64,000 bases of DNA, taken from Corallium rubrum (taxonomy: Eukaryota; Cnidaria; Anthozoa; Scleralcyonacea; Coralliidae). The stretch is taken from contig CAXIUP010000103.1 in NCBI GenBank assembly GCA_964035015.1, positions 1-64,000 on the forward strand, written 5' to 3'. Shown here piece by piece: positions 26,820-38,243 of the stretch. The position numbers and the translations under genes are program-made. Under the pieces are notes generated by a model. That model worked only from the letters and a program-made list of their open reading frames with translations, did no database searches and had not been told where the DNA came from. How positions within the stretch are numbered: the stretch's first letter is position 1; each line of letters begins with the position of its first letter.

Positions 26820-27046
26820 GGTTGTAACATGTTAGAGACACCAGTGTGTGTATTGAATTGCAAACCCCAACGCTGTTTCCTCTTTATACAAACGCATCGA
26901 GAACACATGACACGCATTCCAATTACTTTCGGTGAAATTCTTCTGCATAAATCACAATACATTATATCCACATTACATTTTTTACACGTGAAATAACACC
27001 GTTCAAACCGCACTATTTGTTGACAACATATTTTACAAAATTCCAT
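26816..27046 (-). CDS. Four-pair CxxC zinc protein (RING/ribbon-like)
   Basis: 76 residues with C4-x2-C7, C21-x2-C24, C31-x2-C34 and C48-x2-C51 plus Cys8, 17 and 53. The spacing suits a zinc ribbon or treble-clef domain used for protein or nucleic-acid binding. The palindrome edge (27022) falls in this gene, so the right arm has only codons from the ninth onward. It precedes the 26819 gene with ATGA coupling. Confidence 0.6.
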   Translation of the reverse strand: MEFCKICCQQIVRFERCYFTCKKCNVDIMYCDLCRRISPKVIGMRVMCSRCVCIKRKQRWGLQFNTHTGVSNMLQP

Positions 27047-27200
27047 TTGAGATTTCCTGAAGTATCACCCGATAATTTTTCCAATTCACCAATTCACCGT
27101 CTTTTTTCCCTTTTAAAGCGTACTCTGTAATAGCTTGCTGCACGCTCTTATAACTAATTATATATATTTTTGTTTGCTCTCTTAAATCACGCATTTTTTT
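27023..27200. other. Unique spacer at palindrome centre
   Basis: 178 bp present once, separating the two arms. It holds the start of the zinc-protein gene and a small ORF. There is no sign of the opposite element terminus, so at least one end of an ancestral unit has been lost here. It ends in a T8 run against the right arm. Confidence 0.7.
27033..27194 (-). CDS. Small ORF in the palindrome loop, 53 aa
   Basis: Too short for most gene lists. ATG at 27194 right at the edge of the right arm, Lys/Ile/Gln-rich and probably helical, stop at 27033-27035 overlapping the zinc-protein start by 14 bases. The overlap fits the coupled layout of the element, so it may be the first gene of that train. Unknown function. 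Confidence 0.4.
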   Translation of the reverse strand: MRDLREQTKIYIISYKSVQQAITEYALKGKKDGELVNWKNYRVILQEISNGIL

Positions 27201-27365
27201 CAACAAATAGTGTGGTTTGAACGGTGTTATTTTACGTGTAGAAAATGTGATGTGAATATAATGTATTGTGATTTATGCAGAAGAATTTCACCGATAGTAA
27301 TTGGAACGCGTGTCATGTGTTCTCGATGCGTTTGTATAAAGAGGAAACAGCGTTGGGGTTTGTAA
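27201..27365 (+). pseudogene. Zinc protein remnant, 5' truncated
   Basis: Right-arm copy of the 26816 gene lacking the start. The C-x2-C pairs survive, but a CAA to TAA change ends the frame at 27363-27365. Several substitutions relative to the left copy show independent drift after loss of the start. Confidence 0.7.
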
Positions 27366-27403
27366 TTCAATACACACACTGGTGTCTCTAACATGTTACA
27401 ACC

Positions 27404-27881
27404 ATGAAACGTGTGTTCATATGTACAGCAGATTTTGATAAAGCGGTGATTGAGCAGGAGAATAAAAAAAAAGGAAAGGAAATTAGATGAAGAAGAATAT
27501 GCTCCTTCATCATCGACATTATCGCCATCATCATCACCAGCAGCAGTAGCAGCAGCAGAGCCGCAGAGTCATGAGATCGCGACGTTTGAACGGTGTATTT
27601 TGGAGATGATAAGCAAGAATATCAACAAGATTTACTTTGATCGGTGTGGATGTATCATCACACAGGAAGAAAAAGTTGAACTGTTTCTCGAAGATGCCTT
27701 GAAAGAATTGAACCGCACTGAACTGCGTAATAGTTTTCTTGCTGATGTTAAACAGAGCATGCCCTTGTATGATATAACGCTTGTCAGTAACATATTAAAA
27801 ATGATAAAGTGCGACAGGCACATGCGTAAACTACGTGAAGATAATTATGATTACTTTAAAGATAAATTGACGAATTTTTAA
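27404..27881 (+). pseudogene. Copy of the 26355-26819 gene, frameshifted
   Basis: The ATG at 27404 opens the same protein; the frame breaks in an A9 run near 27466. From about 27450 the second frame gives the linker (with extra Ala from GCA repeats) and the C-terminal domain to 27881. Confidence 0.65.
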
Positions 27882-27905
27882 TTTTTTTACTCATTCTGTT
27901 GTAAG

Positions 27906-28463
27906 ATGTATTCGCGTTACGATAGCGAGTTTAACAAAGTTGTAAATCATGTGGATTTATTTGGTGTAAAAGGAGAAGAAATATTAAAAAATGTTACGCA
28001 TATTATGGATTGTGAATGTTATCGCATTAATTCGCTGGTTTATTTTCGCGAGGTTTCGCTGATTTATATGGATAGTGGGAGATATGAAATGTTCCATTGT
28101 TTTATCGAAGATGCTCAAGATTACGGGAAAATGAGTAAACAAGATAAACGCACCATTCATCATCAATTTCAGATTCACGGTCTAAAGTTATATAATTATC
28201 GAAAAAATCCGCGATATTACAATCAGGCGGAATTTTTAGACGAATTTAAAAAAAAATTTAGCGGTAAACCTGAGATTTTATTTGGTTATAAAGGGGGTAA
28301 AATTGAATCTGATTTATGCGCGTTAACGGGTGTGGAATGTGTAAATTTAGAACATTTCGGTGTGGAAAAATATGAAAAAATAGCTAAATATTTTCTTAAA
28401 GATATAAAGATTTGCAGGGAACATGTGAGACATAATGTTCATTGTTCTTTATATGAAAGTTAG
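27906..28463 (+). pseudogene. DEDDh exonuclease-like gene, right copy, C-terminal frameshift
   Basis: 185 residues almost identical to the left copy through the His/Glu segment; a one-base change near 28457 replaces the last 26 or so residues by a stop. The possible catalytic residues are all upstream of the break. Confidence 0.6.
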
Positions 28464-28530
28464 GCTTTTCGCAGCACAGGTTGCCGAGTTAACACACGAT
28501 ACAAAAAAAGAGATAAAATTTTGTATTCTT

Positions 28531-29170
28531 ATGGCTGATAAAAAAATTATTATAAAAAATCCGCGTTTTTGGTTTCATTCAGCAGACGATGGTGGGAAAA
28601 TACCCGTGAAACGTGCCGATGGCAAATATCATTTTCGAGAACAAAGTGCGCGTCAAGGTGCTATTATCGATCCTTATGTTAATGAGAAAACGAGAGCCAT
28701 TACTTTCACATCTATAAATTCAGGAGCGCGTCATCAAAATGGCTATCCATTTTCTTTAACGCATACCCGATGTAGATGAGTGGGAAAAAAGAAAAATTAT
28801 TGATTCTATCGAAATAAAAATTTCTAAAAATGTGGTGGATCAAGAAAATGGGAATATTTTCTTCACGATACTTCAAGTAAATAAAGATTTGTTCAAAGTA
28901 ACTACTCCTTATGTTGAGAATTTTATATCATCGAATCAAATAATTCCTCGAAATTCAAAAAACGCGTATTTTAGTTTACCTATGTTTTCAAGTTCAGTTA
29001 AAATTGACAATTTAAAATATGATTTATCCCGAGACGACGATTTAATTTTACTTCAACATATTGAATTTACACAAGACATTAAAACAAAAAAAGGTGTAAA
29101 ATACGGAATAGGGAATTTACCCTACGTAATGTATGAAACACATGTAATTTATTCCGATAATTGTTTTTAA
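28531..29170 (+). pseudogene. Copy of the 24992-25705 gene, frameshifted
   Basis: The ATG at 28531 matches the left start. The frame breaks in a C run near 28768; the rest continues in another frame to 29170 and gives what is probably the native C-terminus. Confidence 0.65.
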
Positions 29171-29265
29171 AAATAAAAAAAATATATATAATAAATAAGA
29201 CTACGCATTTCTTTGTTTTTTATATTTATTTATTTATTTGATTTTTTATATATATTTTTAAAAAA

Positions 29266-29520
29266 TTATTGTAAATAATATTTTTTAGGCAACATTCTTC
29301 CACCAAATTGCTGATATGTGTCTACATCCGGTTGTACCAACCCACCAAATTGTTTTTTTTTTAAATTTTTCACTTTATTCGTTCCGTTTTTTATTTTTCT
29401 TATAATTTTTTTTTTTGCGGATTCAAAATCTTTCATAATTTTTATTACTTTTTGAATTTTTTTACCACCTCTTTGTCTTTTTTTCCCTCGAAATCCCGTG
29501 TTTCTCCGGTTTCTACTCAT
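29266..29520 (-). CDS. Small basic core-like protein with three QxGG sites
   Basis: 84 residues, intact. Arg/Lys-rich start, Q-R-G-G at 16-19, a long Lys/Ile-rich helical segment (20-55), Q-F-G-G at 57-60 and 71-74 and a short Tyr-rich end. Protease cutting at these sites would release a 38-40 residue basic helix. ATGA-coupled to the SET gene. Best of the two copies. Confidence 0.7.
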   Translation of the reverse strand: MSRNRRNTGFRGKKRQRGGKKIQKVIKIMKDFESAKKKIIRKIKNGTNKVKNLKKKQFGGLVQPDVDTYQQFGGRMLPKKYYLQ

Positions 29521-30083
29521 TTTCGTGTTTTTTTAAAGTATCCACGTGGCCAGTACTCGTCGCCGTAGTCGGCAAAAATTTCCTGATGGGGTTTTATAGC
29601 TGCGGTTGCATGTAATTTAAAATGATTATTGTATTTTGTTGTTCCTGTAAAACAAGCATTATTTTTATACCGCGATCCTTTTGCATCGTTACAAAATCGG
29701 GCCGGCCCATCGGTCGATTTATAAGCATCGACGCAGTGGCGGGGACCATCGCATAAGCTATATTGTGCAATTGTTTTACGTCCATATTTTCGATCCATTT
29801 GTTTTACTGTGGCTCTTTGGCCTGTGTACGCGGCGACGTTAGTGCTGCGTCTAAAAGGTTTTTTCCAAGCGTACAACCCTTTGCCAGCGTTTGGAATCCG
29901 TGATTTTTTAACACGTAAGTTATCTTCTTTTGCTAGATGTATCCAACATTTATGCGTGTGTGCTGTTCTTTTCGACATCGTTTTCTTTTTAACGTGAAGC
30001 TTCGACATCGTAAAACAGCTCGTACATTTTGTGAAATTAAACTCATTGTTCGACCTCCTCTACTTACCCCTTGTTTAACCATT
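29517..30083 (-). pseudogene. SET-domain methyltransferase, right copy, N-terminal frameshift
   Basis: The SET domain is complete and open from about 30008 with a few substitutions (for example near the RRxTN stretch). One A fewer near 29982 separates it from the native ATG at about 30083. The catalytic region is intact, so an alternative internal start could still make a SET protein. Confidence 0.7.
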
Positions 30084-30104
30084 TTTTTTTTAATTTATTT
30101 TTTT

Positions 30105-30443
30105 TTAGAATATTGTTCTTATCCCCATGTAAAGCTCCTGGTTATTTTCTATTTTTTCTCTCTGTGTGATAAATTTTATTAAACATTCTATTTTATACAA
30201 TATATCTGAAGGTATGTTTATTATTATTTGACGCATATAATTAAGACGTTGCGTTAATTCAAAACTTGAAATAAATATTAATTGTTTTCCCTCGTTATTC
30301 TGAAATTCTTTAAGGCAATCTTGTAAGATAAAAGGAGAAAATAATATTTCCGCATCATTATCGACGATTTCGTAGCCGATGTGAGTATGACCGTTTTCTT
30401 TATTTTTTAAATAAACCTCGATGTGAATTTGATCGTAATCCAT
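30105..30443 (-). CDS. Copy of the 23786 hypothetical gene
   Basis: 112 residues, one substitution from the left copy (Met to Thr near residue 64). Conserved frame supports a real gene. Confidence 0.55.
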   Translation of the reverse strand: MDYDQIHIEVYLKNKENGHTHIGYEIVDNDAEILFSPFILQDCLKEFQNNEGKQLIFISSFELTQRLNYMRQIIINIPSDILYKIECLIKFITQREKIENNQELYMGIRTIF

Positions 30444-30522
30444 TGGAGCTTGGGTTTAAACTAAAAACTAAAAACCGTTGCTTTTTTATTTTATTTTATT
30501 TTTTTTTAGTTTTTTTAAAAAA

Positions 30523-30693
30523 ATGGGGGAAATGTGTTCTAAAGATAAACCCTTTTTTACATTTAATTGTATAAATATACGTGATTCAGAAAACATTGTA
30601 ATCGATCGTGTTGATGGTGGTAGTGAAGTAAAAGAAGAAGAAAAAGAGAAAAAAAAATTTATTTCTTTTTTTAGAAGAAGAAGAAATGGCTGA
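30523..30693 (+). CDS. Copy of the small gene upstream of PolB
   Basis: 56 residues with a one-codon insertion and a one-codon loss relative to the left copy, both in frame. In-frame length changes are what selection would leave. The stop overlaps the PolB start. Confidence 0.5.
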   Translation: MGEMCSKDKPFFTFNCINIRDSENIVIDRVDGGSEVKEEEKEKKKFISFFRRRRNG

Positions 30694-31186
30694 AAAAAAC
30701 CCCTATGTGTTTACAAATGAAGATGTGAGTGAAATAAGGGAGTTATTAGAAAAACGCAAAAAAAAAGGAAAAGATGATGGAAAAAGGGTTGAAGAAGACT
30801 TTAAAACTAATATTATCGAGTCATCCCATAATGAAAAATTTAAATTTTCTCAAAAAACATTACACGTATCGATTGCGCGAAAATCGGGCATGAATTTTAT
30901 CGCCTTTATTCAATCGTTACGTGTAGTGTTTACGTACTTACTGAATGTAGCTCGAGCCTCTACAAGTTCAGAGAATGATTATGTGCGTTTTATTTTTTCA
31001 CACGCACCAAAATCTTATTTTTCAACCGCTGTTCTCCGACTTAAAGATTTTGACGTCAACTTCTTACTAAATATTTTTGAAAAAATGATGCAAAGCAACC
31101 GCACGTTGATCGCTGATGGGTGGGAAACAAGTGTTGTAATTCAAACTTTTCCACACACGTATAGTAAAAATAAAAAAAAAATATAA
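30686..31186 (+). CDS. PolB: PolB N-terminal segment 1, right copy
   Basis: 166 residues matching 23039-23539 with a handful of substitutions. It ends at the same A10 run and stop, so the break predates the palindrome or reflects a shared base-calling problem. Confidence 0.6.
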   Translation: MAEKNPYVFTNEDVSEIRELLEKRKKKGKDDGKRVEEDFKTNIIESSHNEKFKFSQKTLHVSIARKSGMNFIAFIQSLRVVFTYLLNVARASTSSENDYVRFIFSHAPKSYFSTAVLRLKDFDVNFLLNIFEKMMQSNRTLIADGWETSVVIQTFPHTYSKNKKKI

Positions 31187-31190
31187 ACAA

Positions 31191-31790
31191 TTGGGTAAAA
31201 AAAAAATATATCGGCAATTAGGTGCTGGGGGTGGCGATGATGATGAGGGTGGCGGAGGTAAAAATGTGGAAAAATACGGTCGCGATCAACGTATGGGTGT
31301 TTTTTACACTGTGTGCGATGGGTTAAACAAAATCATTAAAAATTGTTGTTTCGTAGTTAGTTTATTAGTGGGGTTATCGTGGTTAAAAAAAGACACGCGC
31401 TATGTGCAAATGGAAAGATCCCCACACACAGCTGTCGATACACTGTACACTATTGACGAGGTTCGTAGGATTTATGAAAAATGCGGTATAGTTGAAGGAT
31501 GTTGTGTGGGATCAAAACATTACGATAGTGTTTATCAGAATTTTCTTAAAGACCAGGGTGTTGACTTAGTAGTATATTCGGATCAATTTGATAACGACAT
31601 AGTGTATGATTCGCGGTGCGATAAAGAAGGTAATTTAATTAAGTTAACCAACGATATTGTTTGTTTGTGGTTAAATAATAAACATTACGATGTCGTTTTA
31701 AGTATGGTTAAGTTTTCGAAGTTACCACCAAGCAAATTTTGCGTTAAATGCATGAATTATTACTTAAATCACGAACGTAAAGATACGCAT
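31191..31790 (+). pseudogene. PolB: PolB N-terminal segment 2, right copy
   Basis: Matches 22438-23034, including Q-L-G-A-G and the FCVKC zinc-type motif, and here runs without the Crypton into the Cys-rich part. After about 31790 the sequence drifts and the ORF ends at 31817. It serves as the pre-insertion site for the Crypton. Confidence 0.7.
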
Positions 31791-33305
31791 ATATGTTATA
31801 CATCCATATCGTCTTAAATGAACAAACTAAATGTGTTTTCATAATTGAGTGTTCTAATTGTAATATTTTATTTTATAATAATAAATGTTTTTTAGCTCAT
31901 TTAACAAATCGTGTTTTTTCCCCCTCAAAGGTAATTACGGGAAATTAACACCGTGTAGTTACATTATTTTTTTGTACAAGATTGCGGTAAATTGTTCCCG
32001 ATTTCGTTTTTTTTCTGCGAAGAATGTGAAAAAGCATGACTGTAACAAACAGTTTTGTTACCACTGTAACGACTATAAGGATAAATCGCATTATTGTTAT
32101 ATGAAGACCGTGAAAAAAAACAAAGAAGTTGTACAACCTACTTATATTTTTTTTTTTTGAAAACGCGCGTCGATAAGAATAAATTAATTGTACCGTAATG
32201 CGTCAAAAAGTGTGCCGTAAATGTGAAAATATCGAGTTTAAAAAAAGTAAAAATTACATCTTGCGAGCGATAATATTCAACCTTGCTGTGGAAAACGATT
32301 TAATTTGTTTTGTTATACTGATTTTACTGTGAAATTTTTTGAACAAGAAAAGTTGTTTGGCTAGCGCATAATGGCGGACGATTTGACACAATTTTTATTT
32401 TTCAATATCTCATTAATGAAAAAAAATTTTCACCATAATGAATGGTTGTAAAATAATGATGTTGAAAATCCTGATAAAAAAATAACTTTTTCGATAGCTA
32501 TTCATTTTTACATATTTATCCTCCAACATGGGTCTTGGAAGAATGATGCGGGGTTTCTTCCGTATAAATTTACAGATTTATCCTATGTAGGTGTTGTATG
32601 ATTAAAATCTTGAAAATATGGAGAAGAAAAAAGTTGAATTTGAAGAATGGTATTTGAAAAAAAAAAAACAAACGGTATTTTGAATGTATTTGTGGTTGAA
32701 AGATTTCAAAAAGTATTTTGCTTGTTTAATGCGGTGAAACTTCGGGCGTCCTTTTCAGAATTCTCAACAGGTTTTACGACAAGGATTTTATTAAACGGTT
32801 AAAAATTTCAAGGAAAGTTGTTTGAGAATGTTGAACCTGCTTCAGGGTATAAAATCTGTTATGCGTCTTTCATGTAGATAAAATAAACGCAGAAAAGGAC
32901 ATTTAGTTGTTGCTACTAAATTTCTTTCTTCCAAATTTAAAAAGCACAATTTTACGGGTATTACGCCAGGTAGTTCTTCAATAAAATTTATTTTCACACT
33001 TGTGTACCGCCGCTGATACAAAATTTACACACCGTATGGAAAAAGCCGGCTATAAAGTAGTAGAAAAATGGGAGTGTGATTTTCGAGAAGAATGTAAACT
33101 TACAAGAAGTTGAAAAAAGGATTTTTTGTTTTGTTTTAAATCTCTGTTAGAAGTAAGAGATGCGCTTTACGGTGGGCGAACATCACCTGTTTGCTTGTTT
33201 AAAAACACAAACGTGAATGAAAAAATTAATTACGATGATTTCACATCTTTATACCCTTACGTTCAAAAAGCTAATAAAATTGGTCATCCGACGATTACAA
33301 GAATG
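31791..33305 (+). pseudogene. PolB: Degraded PolB, first tandem copy
   Basis: Readable only against the left copy: Cys-rich segment (31800-32160), exonuclease part with many small deletions (32160-33120) and the start of the polymerase domain with a motif A-like TSLYP stretch (33240-33260). No long frame survives. Confidence 0.7.
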
Positions 33306-35640
33306 TGAGTGTGAATTGTAATATTTTATTTTAGTAAAATGCCGTATTCTAGCCACCAAAACTTGTATTTCCCCCTACCCGTAATCTTAACGATAGATTA
33401 CTTATTTTTTTGCCAAACTTGCGGTAAGATTGTTCATTTCGGTTGCGAAGAATGTGAAAAAGCATGACTGTAAAAACAGTTTTGTACCATGGTAACGACT
33501 ATGATAAACAATGGGCTTGAAAAAACAAAGAAGTTTTAAACTTTATTTTTTTTATTACCGTCGAAAGAATAAATTAATGGTCGTATTATTCGTCGTGCAA
33601 AAATTGTAAATGTGAGTTCGAGTTTATAAAAATTACATCGCGGATAATATTCAATGCTGTAAAAACGAGGGTATTTGTTTTTCAAAGATAATATAGAATA
33701 TAACGAGTTTCTATTAGCACAGAAAATATATTTTGGCTCGCATAATGGGGCGATTTGACACAATTTTATTTTTCAAACTATAATAAAAAAAGTCGATTTT
33801 TATCCGATTACCACGATGGTTGTACTAATGATGTTAAAATCCTGATAAAAAAATAACTTTTTTCGATAGCTATTCATTTTTACATATGAAATTATCAAAA
33901 ATTCCAAAAACGGGTCTTGAAGTTAACGAGTTTTGTCCGAACAAATTGTACAGTTGATCGATAGGGTTTTGTCGCGCGTGATTATTTTCGACCTTGAAAA
34001 TATGGAGAAGAAAACAAAAGTTAATTTGAAGAATTATCTGAAAAAAAAAATAGTTGAAAACGAATGTATTATTACTGCGCTCGGACGTCGTATTTTACGA
34101 AAACAAATTTAGATAACGAAATTGTGCACTCATTTACGGGTTTATTTTAAGCAATAAGTTAAAAACATGAATTTTTTAAGAGACAAATTTTATCATACCT
34201 GAGTATAGACACGCTAATCAAAGTGTTGTCGCTAATGTGGTTAGATAAAATATGCAGAAGAAGCAAACATGTTAGAGTACAAATGTTAGCGAAATGGTGA
34301 AAAAAATTTTACGTTATTTACTTTTAGAGTTATCAATTTCGATGCTATCACTGTCCGAAATGTTAATTTTTACGAAACGAATCGTTTAAATAATACAAAA
34401 TTTACATATACGCTGGTACAAAAAATTTACACACTGTGTGGAAAAAGCCGGTATAAAGTAGTAGAAAAATTTATTATCGAGAAGAATGTATTAAAGATAA
34501 AAACAATTGAAAAAAGGATTTTTTAAACGCTTATCTTTAGAAGTAAGAGATCTTATCGAACGTGCTGTTTGCTTGTTTAAAAAAAAACGTGAATGAAAAT
34601 TAATTATATGATTTTTGTTTCTTACATAAAAAATAATATATGTCGATGTGATGAAAATGTATTAAATATCTGGTATTGTTAGTAAAAATGCCGATTCTAA
34701 AAATGTATTTCCCGTTGCAAATGCGTCTTAACGATTAATATTTTTTGTGTCACATAATAACGATTAATTAACGGTGAGCACACATAAAAAGCTGTATTTA
34801 CATGGTCTAGCGTAAATATTTGAAAAGTACGTATTAAAACTTATGAAATTTACCATTAGCGTCAAAAAAATTTTTCAAGAGTTTGTAAATTGTTTAAAAA
34901 TAAAAAAGGCGAGCGGTTTTAGACGATGTTACGACGACGATAAAAATTTAATCGGTCGAAGTTGATAAATATATCGCTGATTATTATAAAAACGAGGGTT
35001 TTATTGAAAAGACAAAAGAATATAACCCCGGTACGAGAAAAAAAAAAAATTCACTTTGGGGTAAATTTAACAAAAATACAAAAGTATTTTTTATCCGATT
35101 ACGATAAAAGGTTAGCGAACGATAATGTAGAAAAAATGTTAACGAAAAATTAAACTTATCAAAAAACCGATTTGTTACTACGCCGTTAAGTAGTTATCGC
35201 AATTTTGTCACGGTATCGCTTAAAATTGTACGAGTTGATCGATAGCTTATTTGTGAGGTATTTTGACACGAGTAATTTACAAATAACTAGCGACGTAGCA
35301 AAAAGAATTTGGGCGAATTAACAAATGAGTTAAAAAAAAAAATGGATCACTCAAGCGCAAAGGTCGAAATCGTTACCGAACAAATTTAGATAACGAAATT
35401 GTACACATAAAAGGTTTTAGTTTAACCAATGAGAAAAAAAAAAACAAAATTTTGAATCATTAAAAAATTGTGTTGAAATAAAAAACTGATTAATTAAAAT
35501 ACATAAAATAACACGCGATAAAATCAACCATATTTTTCATATTAAAAGAAAATATTTACTTTCACTTTTAACAAACGTGTAGCTAAAAATAATTTTTACA
35601 CCGTTCCTTATGGTTTTTTAGAGAATTTAAATTAAATGAC
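33306..35640 (+). pseudogene. PolB: Degraded PolB, second tandem copy and polymerase domain
   Basis: The gene seems to restart here: sequence matching the Cys-rich segment recurs at about 33420-33600 and the exonuclease part follows again to about 34500, then the polymerase domain to 35635. It is even more eroded than the first copy, with dozens of short deletions. Decay or a failed consensus are both possible. Confidence 0.6.
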
Positions 35641-35654
35641 CAATACCATTTCAA

Positions 35655-36226
35655 CACCCGTTTATGTTAACATTATGCGGCTGCAGTGTGGTAAAACATT
35701 TTGGCTTTACAAATTATTACAATCCATCGAGGTCATGATCACACCTTAATCGATAAGGTTTTGTTTCTATACACATCTTATCAACCACTGTACAGTGAGA
35801 TCACGCGTAAAAGAAAAAATCTGAAATTGAATTTTAGTGTACTAAAGGGATACCAAAAGCAAGACTTGCAAACTAGTTTAAACGATAATACTTTAGTAGT
35901 TTTAGACGATCTTATGACTGTTGCTGCTTCTTAAAAAAATTTAATTAATTTGAATAACTTTAAAACGCACACCATAAAAATATTTTTATTTTTGTGTGTC
36001 AAAATTTTTTACGGTGATGGTAAATTACGGAACTCACGTGTCAATAGTCAAAATCATTTTGTTTTTTAGCCGATGTTAGAAATATGTATACTATTGCCGA
36101 CAATAAACAAATTAATCTGAAGTATTCACAGCAGATGATGTAAATGCCCTTTTTTTATTTTGCGGCAAATAGCTATAAAATACTCGCGTCGCACTAATAT
36201 ATTTCCCGGTGAAAATACATTAATTT
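35655..36226 (+). pseudogene. ATPase: Degraded packaging ATPase, right copy
   Basis: Aligns by eye with 16604-17242. The Walker A region has lost bases, the Walker B stretch (around 35890-35915) is readable in a short ORF, and the 3' part has many deletions. Confidence 0.7.
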
Positions 36227-36299
36227 ATAATGTGTAATGTTTTTTTTTTCTTAATAAATATATATTGTTTTGTTATTTTTTTCACGTTCATTCAACAAG

Positions 36300-36427
36300 A
36301 TGCGCGAAAAAATCAATTATTTTACGACTTTCAAAACAAACGAATCAATAATTTTATACCTAAAAATAGGTTTCGTCAAACCAGGAAACGAACAGTTGGT
36401 AAAATTCTGTATAACCCAAACTGGTAA
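36300..36427 (+). pseudogene. Degraded copy of the 16362 basic protein
   Basis: Keeps the ATG and the last 14 codons, but the QLGG and QRGG sites are lost through deletions. Confidence 0.55.
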
Positions 36428-36515
36428 TAAGCGATTTTTAGTTCCAAAAAAAAAAAGGCAAAAAGTTTTTTTTTTATGCCAAAATCACTACATTCACGAC
36501 ATTGTTTAAAAAAAA

Positions 36516-36735
36516 AATGTCAAACCTGCAACTGTTTACGCGCCCGTGTTTCTTGGTTTTTGGCTTCGCCGGAGTTTCTTTTCATGACGTATGAGCAAAC
36601 AAAGTCAATTTTGAGAGATTTAAAAAGACAATGGATTACAAAGAAAATTAGACAAAGAGGAAATTTTTAAAAAAAGACAAAGAGGAGATAATCAGCATTT
36701 TCTTAGCAGCTATGATTGCTTTTTGATTGAGAAAA
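36516..36735 (+). pseudogene. Degraded copy of the repeat-containing core precursor
   Basis: Start and fragments match 15821-16189; only about two of the five 27-bp basic repeats remain. Between 36427 and 36516 are traces of the 16222 basic ORF. Confidence 0.55.
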
Positions 36736-36739
36736 AAAT

Positions 36740-37294
36740 TATTTAATAAAAGACTCATTAAATTACGACAACATTGTTGATTTTCTTCTTTATTTTACAT
36801 TTTTTAATATTAATTTATCGATAATATTACCAAATCTAAAATCTTTTTTTTTTTTAAATTCATTTCGTTTTTTATTTTGATTTTACTTTTTTCCATTTCT
36901 TTCTGCATTTTCTATGTTTTTCTTTTTTCGTATAAATATAATAAGGACCAATAACCACAAGTATACGTTATTTTTGATTGTAATGGTTGTTTCTGCACAT
37001 AAATAAATTTCTTTTGTTGTTTTTTGCATATTTCAACCAATAATCGCGACGGTAAAAATCGACTGACTTTGCAAAACTATCGAAAAAATACATTTTATCA
37101 CCACTCACAAATAGCTATCAATATCACTTTCGTCCGTATTCCATATCCAGCAACAATTTTCTGTTATATTTTTGCACGTCCGCCGGAAAAGATTTTTTTT
37201 TAATATAACATTTTCAGACGCTAGCTTTTCAATTTCGTTAGTGTACAGAAAACGTTTTAAAAAACATATGAATTTACTTTTTTTTACCCGTCAT
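36740..37294 (-). pseudogene. PRO: Degraded adenain-like protease, right copy
   Basis: Follows 15206-15808 over its whole length with many deletions. The stretch that should encode the catalytic His is damaged (GGCGGCCGCCATTGG is absent near 37110). Confidence 0.65.
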
Positions 37295-37537
37295 TTTAAA
37301 AAGAATATTTTCTACCACGAGCTTTTTGACGTGAGTAACTAAAATTGTGGTTTATCATCGGCGTCGCTATACGTTTTTTTTTTCTTTTTCTCCTGGTACA
37401 TAGAAATCGTAATTGAGAGGATCGTCGTCTGTTGAACTTGTTGTTCCTGAACTTGCTGTCTCTGTATCGCCGCTCTCGTAATGTTTTGTAGTGTAGTGTT
37501 TTCTCAATACAGTGTTCTTAATGATGCTAGCAGGCAT
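37291..37537 (-). pseudogene. Degraded copy of the 14952 gene
   Basis: Start and most codons are recognisable, with small deletions that break the frame. Confidence 0.55.
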
Positions 37538-38005
37538 ATTTTTTTTAAGTATTTTAAAGCAGCTCTTCGTTCATTAAGGTTTAACATAAACTGTTTGCTC
37601 GCGTTGTGTGATAAATCGTATACTAAATCCTCGCAATTAATGCTTTTATTTCCCATTTGAAGAGTGTTGCTTTTCAGACCTTTTTTATTTAAAAATTCTA
37701 TTATTTTTTTCAGCAGGTGTTCTTTTCTCTCCTTCTTCGGACATTTTCTTTTCTTTTTCATCCCCATTACCATCAGCACCGTTAAATTGTCGGCTTTACG
37801 CTTAAGAGCGTTTTGTTTTAAAAAACCTACCACCGACATGTTTGTTTTGTTTAACAGCGTTTTCCATCGCTTCTTTTTTTTCTTCCAACTGAAATTCATC
37901 TTGGTTTTTTATTCCTTGAAGAAGTTTCTTATTTTCATGATCGTTTTTTAAATATTCAAACATCTCGTTCAATTTAACAGCGTCAACTAATTGTAATTTA
38001 TTCAT
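37527..38005 (-). pseudogene. Degraded copy of the 14465 gene
   Basis: Two frames cover the protein: 38005 to about 37830 and about 37840 to 37527. Several residues are lost in the acidic linker. Confidence 0.6.
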
Positions 38006-38241
38006 TTTTCTTTTTCAATTTTACTTAAAAATTTAAGCGCTCTTTCAAATACAATGCTGAGACAATGATCCTCGCATATCATGATCTTAAGATCATGTGA
38101 ATTAATTTTTTTACACGTCATTTTTTTAAGTATATATAAATAGTCGTCGCTGCATTTTATCTTCTTTTTCCACGATATTTTTGGCTAAAAGTAATATTTT
38201 TTTTTTAAATTTTCATCGTATAGCTGGTGTTTTTTAACCAT
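38002..38241 (-). pseudogene. Degraded copy of the 14223 gene
   Basis: Matches the left gene with indels in T runs near 38160-38210. The 18-bp palindrome is kept at 38080-38097. Confidence 0.55.
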
Positions 38242-38243
38242 AT

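Larger units (their letters stand above)
1..27022 (+). mobile_element. Polinton/Maverick-like element, left arm of giant palindrome
   Basis: This arm carries the whole Polinton core set: integrase, PolB, packaging ATPase, adenain-like protease, MCP and mCP. The same sequence recurs in reverse complement at 27201-52500. Position 1 pairs with 52500 and the arm stops matching at 27022. The right end lies at the edge of an interrupted host coding exon, so the first bases here are probably the element terminus (an AGTGGTTG-type end starting at base 3), but the left flank is not in the window. It differs from the right arm by substitutions, many homopolymer indels and a Crypton insertion. Confidence 0.9.
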
